From Lautropia mirabilis (GTDB lineage: Bacteria > Pseudomonadota > Gammaproteobacteria > Burkholderiales > Burkholderiaceae_E): 64,000 nt of DNA. The position numbers were made by a program, and so were the translations under genes. Positions within the stretch are counted from its first letter, which is position 1; the number at the start of each line of letters is the position of its first letter. Location: assembly GCF_900637555.1 (NCBI RefSeq), contig NZ_LR134378.1, forward strand, positions 1,126,001 through 1,190,000, written 5' to 3'. Shown in pieces: positions 23,369 through 31,744 of the stretch. The notes beneath the pieces were generated by a model. It was not told the DNA's origin. It saw only the letters and a list, made by a program, of their open reading frames with translations, and ran no database searches.

Positions 23369-23932
23369 ATGCAGTCGATTCTCTGGATGCTGATACAGAC
23401 GCTGGCCTCGCTGCTGGCCAGTGCCTGTCTGTTGCGGGCCTATGCGCGCTGGCAGGGGATGTCGCCGTTTGGCAATCCGCTGGTGGGCTTTGCCCATGCG
23501 CTCACGCAGTGGCTGGTGCGCCCGCTAGGCATGGTGCTGAAGCCTTCCGGGCGGCTGGACTGGCCCAGCATCGTGGCAGCCCTGGTGCTGGGGCTGGTCA
23601 CGTCGCTGGCGTTTGCCGTGCTGCTGGGGGTGCCCGGCATGGCAAACCCGGTCTATGTGGTGCTGCTGGGCGTGCTGTGGGCTGTGCGCTGGGCGCTGTA
23701 CCTGGCCATGCTGCTGATCATTGCCTCGGCAGTGCTGTCGCTGATCAATCCGCAGGCACCGCTGGCCTGGCCGCTGGCAGCACTCACTGCCCCGCTGCTG
23801 AAACCCTTCCGGCGGGTGCTTCCGATGGTGGGGCAGTTCGATCTCACGCCACTGGTGGCGCTTCTGGTGATCCAGGTGGTGCTGGTGCTGGTTGACCCCA
23901 CCGTGGTGCTGGCGCTTCTGGGCGGCCACTGA
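23369..23932 (+). CDS. YggT-family integral membrane protein
   Basis: A 187-residue membrane protein made of two YggT repeats: LIQTLASLLASACLLRAYARW followed by NPLVGFAHALTQWLVRPLGM, and a second half YLAMLLIIASAVLSLINP with PLLKPFRRVLP and an FDLTPLVALLVIQ ending. Family members are linked to K+ homeostasis or osmotic tolerance in some bacteria, but the biochemical role is unclear. Start at 23369 has GGAGG 6 nt upstream; an in-frame ATG at 23285 is rejected because the extra 28 residues lack hydrophobic or conserved content. Confidence 0.88.
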   Translation: MQSILWMLIQTLASLLASACLLRAYARWQGMSPFGNPLVGFAHALTQWLVRPLGMVLKPSGRLDWPSIVAALVLGLVTSLAFAVLLGVPGMANPVYVVLLGVLWAVRWALYLAMLLIIASAVLSLINPQAPLAWPLAALTAPLLKPFRRVLPMVGQFDLTPLVALLVIQVVLVLVDPTVVLALLGGH

Positions 23933-23988
23933 GTCACCACGGGGTTGTCACGGGGCCGGCGAAGGTTGCCGGCCCGTTTCGTTTCTGA

Positions 23989-24936
23989 TTACCAGGGCCG
24001 GCTGCCGTAGGCGGCGGCAAAGCGATCGGCGATGTCGTCGCGCGAGGGGCGGTGGTTCTGCGGGCCGGCTGCCTCGATCTTGATGGCGCCCATGATGCTG
24101 CCCATGCGTGCGGACTTGCCCCAGTCCCAGCCCTGCGAAAGGCCATACAGCAGTCCGGCACGATAGGCGTCGCCGCAGCCGGTGGGGTCCACCGCCTGGC
24201 TGATGGGGGTGGGCTTGATGGTCTCGATCTGGCCTGCCTGATAGAGGCGCGAGCCGTCGCCGCCCAGGGTGACGATCATCGTGCCGGCGGCCTCGGCGGC
24301 TTCTGCTTCAGTCCAGCCGGTCTTGTTGCACAGCATGCCGAACTCGTAGTCGTTCAGCGTGAGCGCGGTGGCCTGTTTCACGATGGCTTTCAGCTCGTCG
24401 CCGTTGAACAGGGGCATGCCCTGGCCCGGATCGAAGATGAAGGGGATCTTCGCATCGGCAAACTGCTGGGCGTGTTCGACCATGGCCTGCTTGCCATCGG
24501 GCGAAACGATGCCCCAGCTGACTTCGGATGCCGGGAAGGCATCGATGCGGGCGCGATGGGCCTCGTTCATGGCCCCCGGGTGGAAGGCGGCAATCTGGTT
24601 GGCCGCCATGTCGGTGGTGATGAAGGCCTGCGGCGTGAAGTACTCGGGCAGCACCAGCAGCTGGCGGGTGTCGATGCCCCGCTTCTTCAGCTGCTCGACG
24701 TATCCGGCACCGTCGGCGCCCACGGCAGCCACGATGGCCGGATGGCCGCCCAGCAGGGTCAGGTTGTAGGCGATGTTGGCTGCGCAGCCGCCCGATTCAC
24801 GCTTGAGCTGGGGGGTCAGCATCGAGACGTTGATCTGGTGGACGCGCTCGGGAAGGATGTGGTCCTTGAAGTAGCCGTCAAAGACCATGATGGTGTCGAA
24901 GGCGACGGAGCCGCTGATCAGAACGTATCGGGACAT
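23989..24936 (-). CDS. PfkB/ribokinase-family carbohydrate or nucleoside kinase
   Basis: A 315-residue soluble kinase. The PfkB signatures are the glycine pair region KRESGGCAANIAYNLTLLGG (substrate binding) and DPTGCGDAYRAGLLYGL, where the Asp is the catalytic base and GCGD forms the anion hole. LTLNDYEFGMLC and IVTLGGDGSRLY are also typical. Beta-proteobacterial orthologues are annotated as carbohydrate or adenosine kinase; substrate cannot be set here. It is the last minus-strand gene of the series aroQ-accB-accC-prmA-DUF3426-pfkB, 105 bp after the DUF3426 gene. Confidence 0.88.
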   Translation of the reverse strand: MSRYVLISGSVAFDTIMVFDGYFKDHILPERVHQINVSMLTPQLKRESGGCAANIAYNLTLLGGHPAIVAAVGADGAGYVEQLKKRGIDTRQLLVLPEYFTPQAFITTDMAANQIAAFHPGAMNEAHRARIDAFPASEVSWGIVSPDGKQAMVEHAQQFADAKIPFIFDPGQGMPLFNGDELKAIVKQATALTLNDYEFGMLCNKTGWTEAEAAEAAGTMIVTLGGDGSRLYQAGQIETIKPTPISQAVDPTGCGDAYRAGLLYGLSQGWDWGKSARMGSIMGAIKIEAAGPQNHRPSRDDIADRFAAAYGSRPW

Positions 24937-25041
24937 GGTGTGCCTGTGGGAATGGGCCGGCGTGCCGGCAGGAAATCAGGAGGAGACCCGAGCCGGCCAG
25001 GCCCGCGGAAAGCAAAGGCGTGGCCGGCAGGGCGTGAGGGA

Positions 25042-26418
25042 TCAGGGATAGAAGAGCGCCACGGAATAGCCGGCCAGGTTCAGGTCGGAGGTTTCCAGCA
25101 GCAGGTCGATGGGCTGTTCGCTATTAGGCGGCATGCCAGCGGCCTGGGCCCGGGGGTTTTCCAGGTATTGGCTGGGCAGCAGCACCTTGCGTACCACCAC
25201 GGCGTTGGAGGGGCCGGTGAGGGTGAGTTCCATAGCCGGCCAGCGGGTGGGCAGCTTGCTGCGGTTGCGCAGGATGGCCGTCATGCGGGTCTTGCCGGGC
25301 TGGCGGGTGTTGCGCAGCTCGAAGGACTCGATGGACAGGGCGCCCAGGCTCATGGGGGGCTTGATGTCCTGCCCGGTGAGCAGGCTGGCCGTACTGGCCA
25401 CGGGCCGCAGGAAGGGCAGGTGGTAGGCGATCTCGGTGCGATAGACGGACACCAGCTGCACGGCAGCCAGGACCGAGAGGCCAATGGCCAGGTACCGCCG
25501 CCGGGCAGGCGTGAGCCAGCCGACGAGGGTGCGTTGGCCGCTGTGGGCACTGCTGTCCGCACCATGGCGGCGGCTGCGACGACTGTGGCCGGTACGGCTG
25601 CCGGTGCGGCTGTCGGATGCACCGCTGTAGTCGGCGCCGTGGCGGCTGCTTCCCTTGTCGTCATCGCCATCGGCGTGCCGAGGCTTGTGCTGACGCCAGA
25701 TGCGGTTGGCTTCGTCGATGAGGGCGCCGGCCGCCTGGGTATCGGGGTCGATGGCGTTTGGCTGGGGCGCCGTGTTGCCCGAACGCAGCGAGGCGGGCAG
25801 CTGGATGTTGTCGTCGGCAGTCTGGCCGGGCAGCGGCTCTTCGCTGTCGGAGAGGAAGAAGACCGTCTTCAGGTCGTCTTCTTCCTGGGTGACGGCGGGG
25901 CGGGGCGCCGGCGCGGCACGCGGGGCTTCGCTGCCATTTCGTCCCGCGCGATTGTCACGGTTGCGATTGCGGCCCCGACGCCGGCCCCTGTCGTTGGAGG
26001 GGCGCCGGGTGCTGGTGTCGTCCGGGGCGTCCTGGTCGTCGGACGCAGGGACTTCGGCAGACGGGCTGTCGGCTGCGCCGGTATCTGTCCCGGTATCGAC
26101 GGACGTGAGCGTGTCCGTGTCCGGGTCGTCGTCAGCCACGGGGGCGGTGTGCGCAGGCGACGCGTCGGCGCTTGGCCGGGGTGTGCTGTTGGCCGGGGCC
26201 GTGGGCGCGGGCGCGGACGGCTGCGCGGTGATGGTGGGCGCGGCCAGCGCGTCGGGCTGGCTGGTGTCCTCGTCCCGATCGACATAGCGCAGGTGCTCGA
26301 CGCCCGAGAAGACGTGCTGGCAGACTCCGCAGCGGACCAGGCCGCGCCGCAGCTTGAGCTGATCAGGGACGACCTTGAAGCTGGTCTTGCATTGCGGACA
26401 AGTGGTTGCGAGCGCCAT
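25042..26418 (-). CDS. MJ0042 zinc-ribbon and DUF3426 membrane protein
   Basis: The 458-residue protein begins with a zinc ribbon (TTCPQCKTSFKVVPDQL, then VRCGVCQHVFSG), two CxxC knuckles of the MJ0042 type. A long disordered linker follows (about 50-300) rich in Asp, Pro and Ala and then Arg (RRRGRNRNRDNRAGRNG). A TM helix (YLAIGLSVLAAVQLVSVY) precedes a C-terminal DUF3426 domain (SLGALSIESFELRN, then LRNRSKLPTRWPAMELTLTG, ending SGYSVALFYP-like LAGYSVALFYP). Position after prmA is conserved in Burkholderiales. Role unknown; the Arg-rich linker hints at RNA or acidic-surface contact. Confidence 0.87.
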   Translation of the reverse strand: MALATTCPQCKTSFKVVPDQLKLRRGLVRCGVCQHVFSGVEHLRYVDRDEDTSQPDALAAPTITAQPSAPAPTAPANSTPRPSADASPAHTAPVADDDPDTDTLTSVDTGTDTGAADSPSAEVPASDDQDAPDDTSTRRPSNDRGRRRGRNRNRDNRAGRNGSEAPRAAPAPRPAVTQEEDDLKTVFFLSDSEEPLPGQTADDNIQLPASLRSGNTAPQPNAIDPDTQAAGALIDEANRIWRQHKPRHADGDDDKGSSRHGADYSGASDSRTGSRTGHSRRSRRHGADSSAHSGQRTLVGWLTPARRRYLAIGLSVLAAVQLVSVYRTEIAYHLPFLRPVASTASLLTGQDIKPPMSLGALSIESFELRNTRQPGKTRMTAILRNRSKLPTRWPAMELTLTGPSNAVVVRKVLLPSQYLENPRAQAAGMPPNSEQPIDLLLETSDLNLAGYSVALFYP

Positions 26419-26656
26419 GTCGCTATCTTACCGTCTGGAAGATGGTGAGGAAAAAGCAGGGTGACGCCGGCGCAGGAAGGGCGTGCCGGCAACCTGGGGC
26501 AGCAGGGCGGCCACGGTGGGGCGGAACGGGTCTGAAGATAGGGGCGCTCCGGCGGGGTGTGCTGCCTGCCGGGCGCGAAGATCGCATATTGTGCGGACCG
26601 GCGCAAATGGACGCGGTGTCAGGGCGACGGGGTGTCTGGTTTTCCGTCGCACGGGA

Positions 26657-27622
26657 TCAGCGCCGTCCGCTCAGGCAGGCCCAGCCGTCGCGGGTGCGCC
26701 AGGCCTGCACGTTCAGGGCCGGGTCGTAGCACGAGGCCACTTCGTCGATCTGCCGCTCCAGCACGCCGGACAGCACCAGTCGTCCCCCCGGAGCCACCAG
26801 ACTGGACAGGATGGGGGCCAGCAGCTTGAGCGGAGTGGACAGGATGTTGGCGATGACGAGATCGGCCGGTGGCGGCAGCGGCGCGTCACCGCCCAGGGCG
26901 GTGACTTCCACGCGGTTGATGCGGGCATTTTCGGCCGTGCTGAGCACGGCCTGGGGGTCGATGTCGATGCCGATGACTTCGGCCGCGCCCAGTCGGGCAG
27001 CGGCAATGGCCAGGATGCCCGAGCCGCAGCCGTAGTCGATGACGCGCAGGCCGCGCGGGTCATGTTCGTCCAGCCATTCCAGGCACAGGCGCGTGGTGGG
27101 ATGGCTGCCGGTGCCGAAGGCCAGGCCCGGATCGATGATGAGCGCCTCGCGGTCGCCCGCCTGGGTTTCGGCAGCGTGCCAGCTGGGCAGGATCAGCAGG
27201 CGCTGACCCACCGGAATCGGGTCGAACTGGGCCTGGGTGAGGCGCACCCAGTCCTGGTCGTCCACACGGCGGGTGCCCACGATGGAGGGCAGGGGCTTTT
27301 CTAGGCTGTCGGCGGCTTCCTGCAGCACGGCCAGATTCGCCGGGGCCGGAGTCTGACACGCGTCGGCGTCTTCATCCGTGGCGTCCAGCAGCACGGCCAG
27401 CCGGGTTCGCTTCCAGCCGAAGGTCTGGGGCAGGTAGCCCGCACCGGTGCCGGGCAGGCCCGGGGGAACGGGCTCGCCGAACAGGGGCTGCTCGTCGGGC
27501 GAGTCGGCGTCGGCGTCTTCGGCCTGGACCGACAGGGCCCCGGCTTCCAGCAGGGCGTCCGCCCAGTCTTCGGCCTCGGCCTTGTCGACTTCGAGGGTGA
27601 TTTCGATCCAGGACTGGCTCAT
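26657..27622 (-). CDS. prmA: Ribosomal protein L11 methyltransferase PrmA
   Basis: Trimethylates lysines of ribosomal protein L11 using S-adenosylmethionine. The 321-residue protein shows MSQSWIEITLEVDKAEAEDW at the N-terminal substrate-recognition domain, IDPGLAFGTGSHPTTRLCL, the SAM-binding loop VIDYGCGSGILAIAAARLGA and the IANILSTPL motif. It lies 24 bp downstream of accC on the same strand, the usual order in the family Burkholderiaceae, and is probably cotranscribed. Confidence 0.96.
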   Translation of the reverse strand: MSQSWIEITLEVDKAEAEDWADALLEAGALSVQAEDADADSPDEQPLFGEPVPPGLPGTGAGYLPQTFGWKRTRLAVLLDATDEDADACQTPAPANLAVLQEAADSLEKPLPSIVGTRRVDDQDWVRLTQAQFDPIPVGQRLLILPSWHAAETQAGDREALIIDPGLAFGTGSHPTTRLCLEWLDEHDPRGLRVIDYGCGSGILAIAAARLGAAEVIGIDIDPQAVLSTAENARINRVEVTALGGDAPLPPPADLVIANILSTPLKLLAPILSSLVAPGGRLVLSGVLERQIDEVASCYDPALNVQAWRTRDGWACLSGRR

Positions 27623-27646
27623 GGGATGCTCAGTGCGTCGGGACGT

Positions 27647-29002
27647 TCAGGACGGTCGCTTGGTTTCGGCCAGCAGCTTTTCCAGATAGTGGATGGAGGT
27701 GCCGCCTTCGTTGAAGCGCTTGTCTTCCATCAGGTCACGGTGCAGGGCAATGTTGGTGTTGATGCCCTCGACCACCATCTCGGAGAGTGCGATCTTCATG
27801 CGCTGGATGGCCTGGTGGCGGGTGTCGCCATAGCAGATCACCTTGCCGATCATCGAGTCGTAGAACGGCGGCACGAAGTAGTTGTTGTAGACGTGGGAGT
27901 CGACACGCACGCCCGGGCCGCCCGGCGTGTGCCAGTTGGTGATGCGACCGGCCGAGGGGGTGAACTTGTACGGGTCCTCGGCGTTGATCCGGCACTCGAT
28001 GGCATGGCCCTTGATGGTCACGTCGTCCTGCGTGAGGCGCAGCTTCTCGCCGGCGGCGATTCGGATCTGCTCCTGCACCAGGTCCACGCCGGTGATCCAC
28101 TCGGTGACGGGGTGCTCGACCTGCAGGCGGGTGTTCATCTCGATGAAGAAGAACTCGCCGTTCTCGTAGAGGAACTCGAAGGTGCCCGCACCACGATAGC
28201 CGATGGACTTGCAGGCCTCGACGCAGCGCATGCCGATCTTGTGGATGAGTTCGCGCGACACGCCCGGTGCCGGTGCTTCCTCGATGACCTTCTGGTGACG
28301 GCGCTGCATGGAGCAGTCGCGTTCGCCCAGGTAGATGGCGTTGCCGTGCTCGTCGGCCAGCACCTGGATCTCGATGTGGCGCGGGTTCTCGAGGTAGCGC
28401 TCCATGTAGACGGAGCCGTTGTTGAAGGCGGCCTGCGCTTCGCTGCGCGTGGTGGCCACCGAGCCTAGCAGCGAGGCTTCGTCGTGCACGACGCGCATGC
28501 CGCGTCCGCCGCCGCCGCCGGCTGCCTTGATGATGACCGGGTAGCCCACCTTGCGGGCGATCTCGACGATCTCCTTCGGGTCATCGGGCAGGGCGCCGTC
28601 CGAGCCGGGCACCACGGGCACGCCGGCCTGCTTCATGGCGTCCTTGGCCGAGACCTTGTCGCCCATCAGGCGGATGGAGGCGGCGCGGGGGCCGATGAAG
28701 ACGAAGCCGCTGCGCTCGACCTGCTCGGCAAAGTCGGCGTTTTCCGACAGGAAGCCGTAGCCGGGGTGGATGGCCCCGGCGTCGGTCAGTTCGGCGGCGC
28801 TGATGATGGCCGGAATGTGCAGGTAGCTGTTGCGCGAAGGCGGCGGTCCGATGCAGACCGACTCGTCAGCCAGTCGGACGTACTTGGCCTCGGTGTCGGC
28901 CTCGGAGTGGACGACCACCGTGCGGATGCCCATTTCGCGGCAGGCACGCTGGATGCGCAGGGCGATTTCGCCCCGGTTGGCGATGAGGATCTTCTCGAAC
29001 AT
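27647..29002 (-). CDS. accC: Acetyl-CoA carboxylase, biotin carboxylase subunit AccC
   Basis: Carboxylates the biotin of AccB with ATP and bicarbonate, the first step of fatty acid synthesis. The 451-residue protein has the N-terminal [19 protein letters not shown], the ATP-grasp glycine loop [17 protein letters not shown], the [14 protein letters not shown] segment and the metal/active-site stretch [17 protein letters not shown]. The ATG at 29002 gives the canonical start; upstream codons (to 29101) overlap accB out of frame and are not conserved. It follows accB by 19 bp. Confidence 0.97.
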   Translation of the reverse strand: MFEKILIANRGEIALRIQRACREMGIRTVVVHSEADTEAKYVRLADESVCIGPPPSRNSYLHIPAIISAAELTDAGAIHPGYGFLSENADFAEQVERSGFVFIGPRAASIRLMGDKVSAKDAMKQAGVPVVPGSDGALPDDPKEIVEIARKVGYPVIIKAAGGGGGRGMRVVHDEASLLGSVATTRSEAQAAFNNGSVYMERYLENPRHIEIQVLADEHGNAIYLGERDCSMQRRHQKVIEEAPAPGVSRELIHKIGMRCVEACKSIGYRGAGTFEFLYENGEFFFIEMNTRLQVEHPVTEWITGVDLVQEQIRIAAGEKLRLTQDDVTIKGHAIECRINAEDPYKFTPSAGRITNWHTPGGPGVRVDSHVYNNYFVPPFYDSMIGKVICYGDTRHQAIQRMKIALSEMVVEGINTNIALHRDLMEDKRFNEGGTSIHYLEKLLAETKRPS

Positions 29003-29021
29003 GCTGGGCACCCGCGGCGGA

Positions 29022-29492
29022 TTACTCGATGACGAAGAGCGGCTGGCCGTATTCGATGGGCTGACCGTTCTCGACCAGGATCTCGACCACCGTGCCGGCA
29101 AATTCCGACTCGATCTCGTTCATCAGCTTCATGGCTTCGATGATGCAGAGCGTGTCGCCCACCTTGACGGTGCTGCCGACGGTGACGAACGGATCCGCTT
29201 CGGGGTTGGGGGCGCGGTACAGCGTGCCCACCATCGGCGACTTGACCGTCTTGCCGCGCGACGGAGCCGGAGCGGCGGCCTGCTGGGCCGGAGCGGCTGC
29301 AGCCGGGGCCTGTGCAGCGGCCGCAGGCTGGCTGGCCGGAATCTGTACGACCTGGGCGACGGGCGCCGGTTGGGCCGACGGCGGCGGTGCCTTGACGATG
29401 CGGACCCGACCCTCGGCTTCGGTGATTTCCAGTTCGGAAATGCTGGACTCGGCAACGAGATCGATCAAGGTTTTCAGTTTGCGCAAATCCAT
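29022..29492 (-). CDS. accB: Biotin carboxyl carrier protein AccB
   Basis: Carries biotin for acetyl-CoA carboxylase. The 156-residue protein has the N-terminal [16 protein letters not shown], a mobile Ala/Pro/Gln-rich linker (about 45-85), and a biotinyl domain with [20 protein letters not shown] and the biotinylation site EAMKLMNEI (Lys). Start at 29492 matches family N-termini; an in-frame ATG at 29528 adds 12 residues and is disfavoured. It forms the accBC pair, with aroQ 200 bp upstream. Confidence 0.97.
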   Translation of the reverse strand: MDLRKLKTLIDLVAESSISELEITEAEGRVRIVKAPPPSAQPAPVAQVVQIPASQPAAAAQAPAAAAPAQQAAAPAPSRGKTVKSPMVGTLYRAPNPEADPFVTVGSTVKVGDTLCIIEAMKLMNEIESEFAGTVVEILVENGQPIEYGQPLFVIE

Positions 29493-29692
29493 GCTGCTTG
29501 TCCCTGATGAATGATGGAGTTGGCCCACACGGGCCGGTTGGCTGTGAAGGAATCCGGCCCGGATGCCAAGGGCACTCGGACCGGCGGATCGGGAAATCGG
29601 GCGCCTGGCAGGGCGCCTGGCCGGCGAAAGCGAAGGGCTGCAGGGCTGCCGCGTCTCGCCCAGCGGGAAGATATCAGGATGACGGCTCCCCT

Positions 29693-30199
29693 TCAGGCAG
29701 AGGCCCCGGGAGCAGCTAAGTCTCCCGGTGGGGGTTCGTCCAGCAGACCCAGCCGGTGCAGTGCGAAGCGCAGCGCGGCCTCGTAGCCATGGGCGCCCAT
29801 GCCCACCACGGTGGCCTCGGCCAGGTCGGAAAAATAGGAATGGTGGCGGAAGCTCTCGCGTCGGTGGACGTTGGACAGGTGCACCTCGACGAAGGGGATG
29901 GCCACCGCAGCCAGGGCGTCGCGCATGGCGACGCTGGTATGCGTGTAGGCAGCGGGGTTGATGATGATGAACGCGGTTCCGTCGGTACGGGCGGCCTGGA
30001 TGCGGTCGACCAGTGCGCCTTCGTGGTTGCTCTGGAAATGGTCGAAGGCAGCCCCATGCCGGCGGGCCAGGTGGGCCAGCCGGGCATTGATGTCGGCCAG
30101 CGTGGTGTGGCCGTAGACCTCGGGTTCACGAGTGCCCAGCAGGTTCAGATTGGGGCCGTGAATGATCAGGAGGCCATTTTTGGAGCCAGATACGTTCAA
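29693..30199 (-). CDS. aroQ: Type II 3-dehydroquinate dehydratase
   Basis: Dehydrates 3-dehydroquinate in the shikimate pathway. The 168-residue protein has [21 protein letters not shown] at the N-terminus, with the active-site Arg and Tyr lid, [31 protein letters not shown] and [21 protein letters not shown], all type II hallmarks. The ending [10 protein letters not shown] is an unconserved tail. It sits 12 bp after the TlpA-like gene and ahead of accBC, as in many Burkholderiales. AroE later in the window serves the same pathway. Confidence 0.96.
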   Translation of the reverse strand: MNVSGSKNGLLIIHGPNLNLLGTREPEVYGHTTLADINARLAHLARRHGAAFDHFQSNHEGALVDRIQAARTDGTAFIIINPAAYTHTSVAMRDALAAVAIPFVEVHLSNVHRRESFRHHSYFSDLAEATVVGMGAHGYEAALRFALHRLGLLDEPPPGDLAAPGASA

Positions 30200-30211
30200 G
30201 ATCGTGGATGC

Positions 30212-30784
30212 TCAACGCAGTTCGCCGGATTTTAGCATCGAACGAAGCGCTTCGACATCCACCGTGCCGCTGTGACGCCACTGGATCTGGCCTTTTGCGT
30301 CCAGAACCACGGTAAATGGCAGGCCGCCGCGCTCGTTGCCCCACTGGCGCGACAGATTCAGGGCGTTGTAGCCGGCCAGCACCAGCGGGAAATCGATGCC
30401 GGGGTTCTTCGCGGTGAACTTCTTCACGTTGCCGTCGGTGTCGGCGGCAATGCCGAGGAAGGCCGCCTGATCACCCATTTCGCGGGCCAGCGCCGCCAGA
30501 TCGGGCATCTCGCGGATGCAGGGCGGGCACCAGGTGGCCCAGAAGTTGATCACCACGGGCTTGCCCTTGAGCGTGGCCACGTCCAGCGCCGAGCCGTCGG
30601 GGGCCGGGAACTTCTTCTGAGCCAGCTGATCCAGGGGTGTGGCACCCGTGCTGGCAGCCTGGGCCGGCTGCTCGCCGTCCGGGGCGCTGGCCATGGCCGG
30701 GCTCGTCAGGGACAGGGAAAGACCCAGCAGCAGGGCGGGCAGCAGGGGGCGCAGGGAGGGGGGGGTGAAGCGATGCAGGATCAT
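30212..30784 (-). CDS. TlpA-family periplasmic thiol-disulfide oxidoreductase
   Basis: The 190-residue protein has a signal sequence (PLLPALLLGLSLSLTSPAMAS) and a thioredoxin fold with active site WATWCPPCIREMP inside GKPVVINFWATWCPPC. The C-terminal GLPFTVVLDAKGQI contains the cis-proline. Such proteins reduce or oxidise exported cysteines, sometimes for cytochrome c assembly. The start overlaps the preceding gene's stop (30781-30784), so the two are coupled. Partner unknown. Confidence 0.9.
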   Translation of the reverse strand: MILHRFTPPSLRPLLPALLLGLSLSLTSPAMASAPDGEQPAQAASTGATPLDQLAQKKFPAPDGSALDVATLKGKPVVINFWATWCPPCIREMPDLAALAREMGDQAAFLGIAADTDGNVKKFTAKNPGIDFPLVLAGYNALNLSRQWGNERGGLPFTVVLDAKGQIQWRHSGTVDVEALRSMLKSGELR

Positions 30785-31452
30785 GGCAGAGGACTTGTGG
30801 CAGAAGAAGTGGGAAGAAGGGGTTCGGGCGCGGGCTCGTCCATCAGCCGGCGCAGGGCGGCCAGATCGCCTCGTTCGGCGCCCTGGGCGCGCTTGAGGGC
30901 GCCGCGCAGGTCGTCATGCCGGTAGACCGAGATCATCACCGGCAGGCCGTGGCCGTCATGAAAGACCAGGGCGGGGACGTCCTCGCCCCGGCCCGAGAAA
31001 TGGGCGACCTCCACCACGTCGTAATCGACGCCGGCATCCAGCAGCAGGAATTCCAGTTCCTTGGCCTCGTCGGTGAAGCACTGGATGTGCAGCACGGCGT
31101 GGGTGGTGACCACGCCCTTCCAGGCAGCACCTACTATATAAGGGTGGTGCTCGGCCAGGCGCTCCAGCCACACCACGGCTGCCTGGCGATATTCCTGCAC
31201 CCGGGCAGCGTGCTGCGGGTCGAAAAGGTCCAGATGTTCGCGCAGCGCCCGGTCGATCTCCTCGTTGGTGGGGACTAGGCCGGCCGGTGGCGTGGTGCCG
31301 GCAAAGGCACGGCGCAACGCCTTCTGCTTGGCGCTCTGATAGTCCAGACCGCCGTCGGCAATCAGTCGGGCCGCCTGGTCGGCAACCTCGGCGCGCAGGT
31401 CGGAGTGGGCGTCGCTGGGCAGCGGCGCGGTGGATGGATCGGTCATCGGCAT
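30781..31452 (-). CDS. Conserved hypothetical protein of Burkholderiales, upstream of tlpA
   Basis: A 223-residue soluble protein. Conserved-looking core: DQAARLIADGGLDYQSAKQKAL, EEIDRALREHLDLF, LAEHHPYIVGAAWKGVVTTHAVLHIQCFTDEAKELEFLLLDAG split over residues 95-145, and ISVYRHDDLRGALKRAQGA near the end. The middle part, with an alternating hydrophobic HIQCF strand and the acidic EAKELE helix, resembles minimal nucleotidyltransferase-like folds, but this is an impression. I placed the start at 31452 (MPMTDPS); 31446 is equally possible, and longer readings to 31584 are not family-like. It is divergent from mpl and coupled to the TlpA gene. Confidence 0.75.
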   Translation of the reverse strand: MPMTDPSTAPLPSDAHSDLRAEVADQAARLIADGGLDYQSAKQKALRRAFAGTTPPAGLVPTNEEIDRALREHLDLFDPQHAARVQEYRQAAVVWLERLAEHHPYIVGAAWKGVVTTHAVLHIQCFTDEAKELEFLLLDAGVDYDVVEVAHFSGRGEDVPALVFHDGHGLPVMISVYRHDDLRGALKRAQGAERGDLAALRRLMDEPAPEPLLPTSSATSPLP

Positions 31453-31732
31453 GAAAAAGGGCAGGGCATGCTGCCGCGGGCAGGTCTGAAGCTTCGGGAT
31501 GCCTTCAGGGCACGGCGTGCAGTCCGTTGCGGTGTGGTTGTTGCCCGGGCTCCTGCTGCACACAACGTGCGCGGGCTGCAACAAGTTTACCGGGATGGCG
31601 ACCGGTCAGCCGGCTTGCCCTTCCGGGCGGCGTCACGGTGGTCCGGGTGGCACGGATCCGGCCCATGTCGCCGCAGCGGCACAGCAGCGACCGCCAGGCC
31701 GGTCGTCGTGTCATCGGGGAGGTGGCTGCCGC

Positions 31733-31738
31733 TAGAAT
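31733..31738 (+). promoter_or_regulatory. -10 element placed for a nearly leaderless mpl mRNA
   Basis: TAGAAT ends 6 nt before the mpl ATG at 31745, with no Shine-Dalgarno sequence between. A start of transcription at the normal distance would fall on or next to the ATG. The -35 is weak (TGTCAT-like at about 18 bp). Confidence 0.45.
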
Positions 31739-31744
31739 CGTCGG

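Noticed and set aside
24052-26448. Plus-strand frame of 798 codons opposite pfkB and DUF3426
   Set aside because: It covers two well-recognised minus-strand genes, shows only Gly/Ala/Val-rich composition and no domain.
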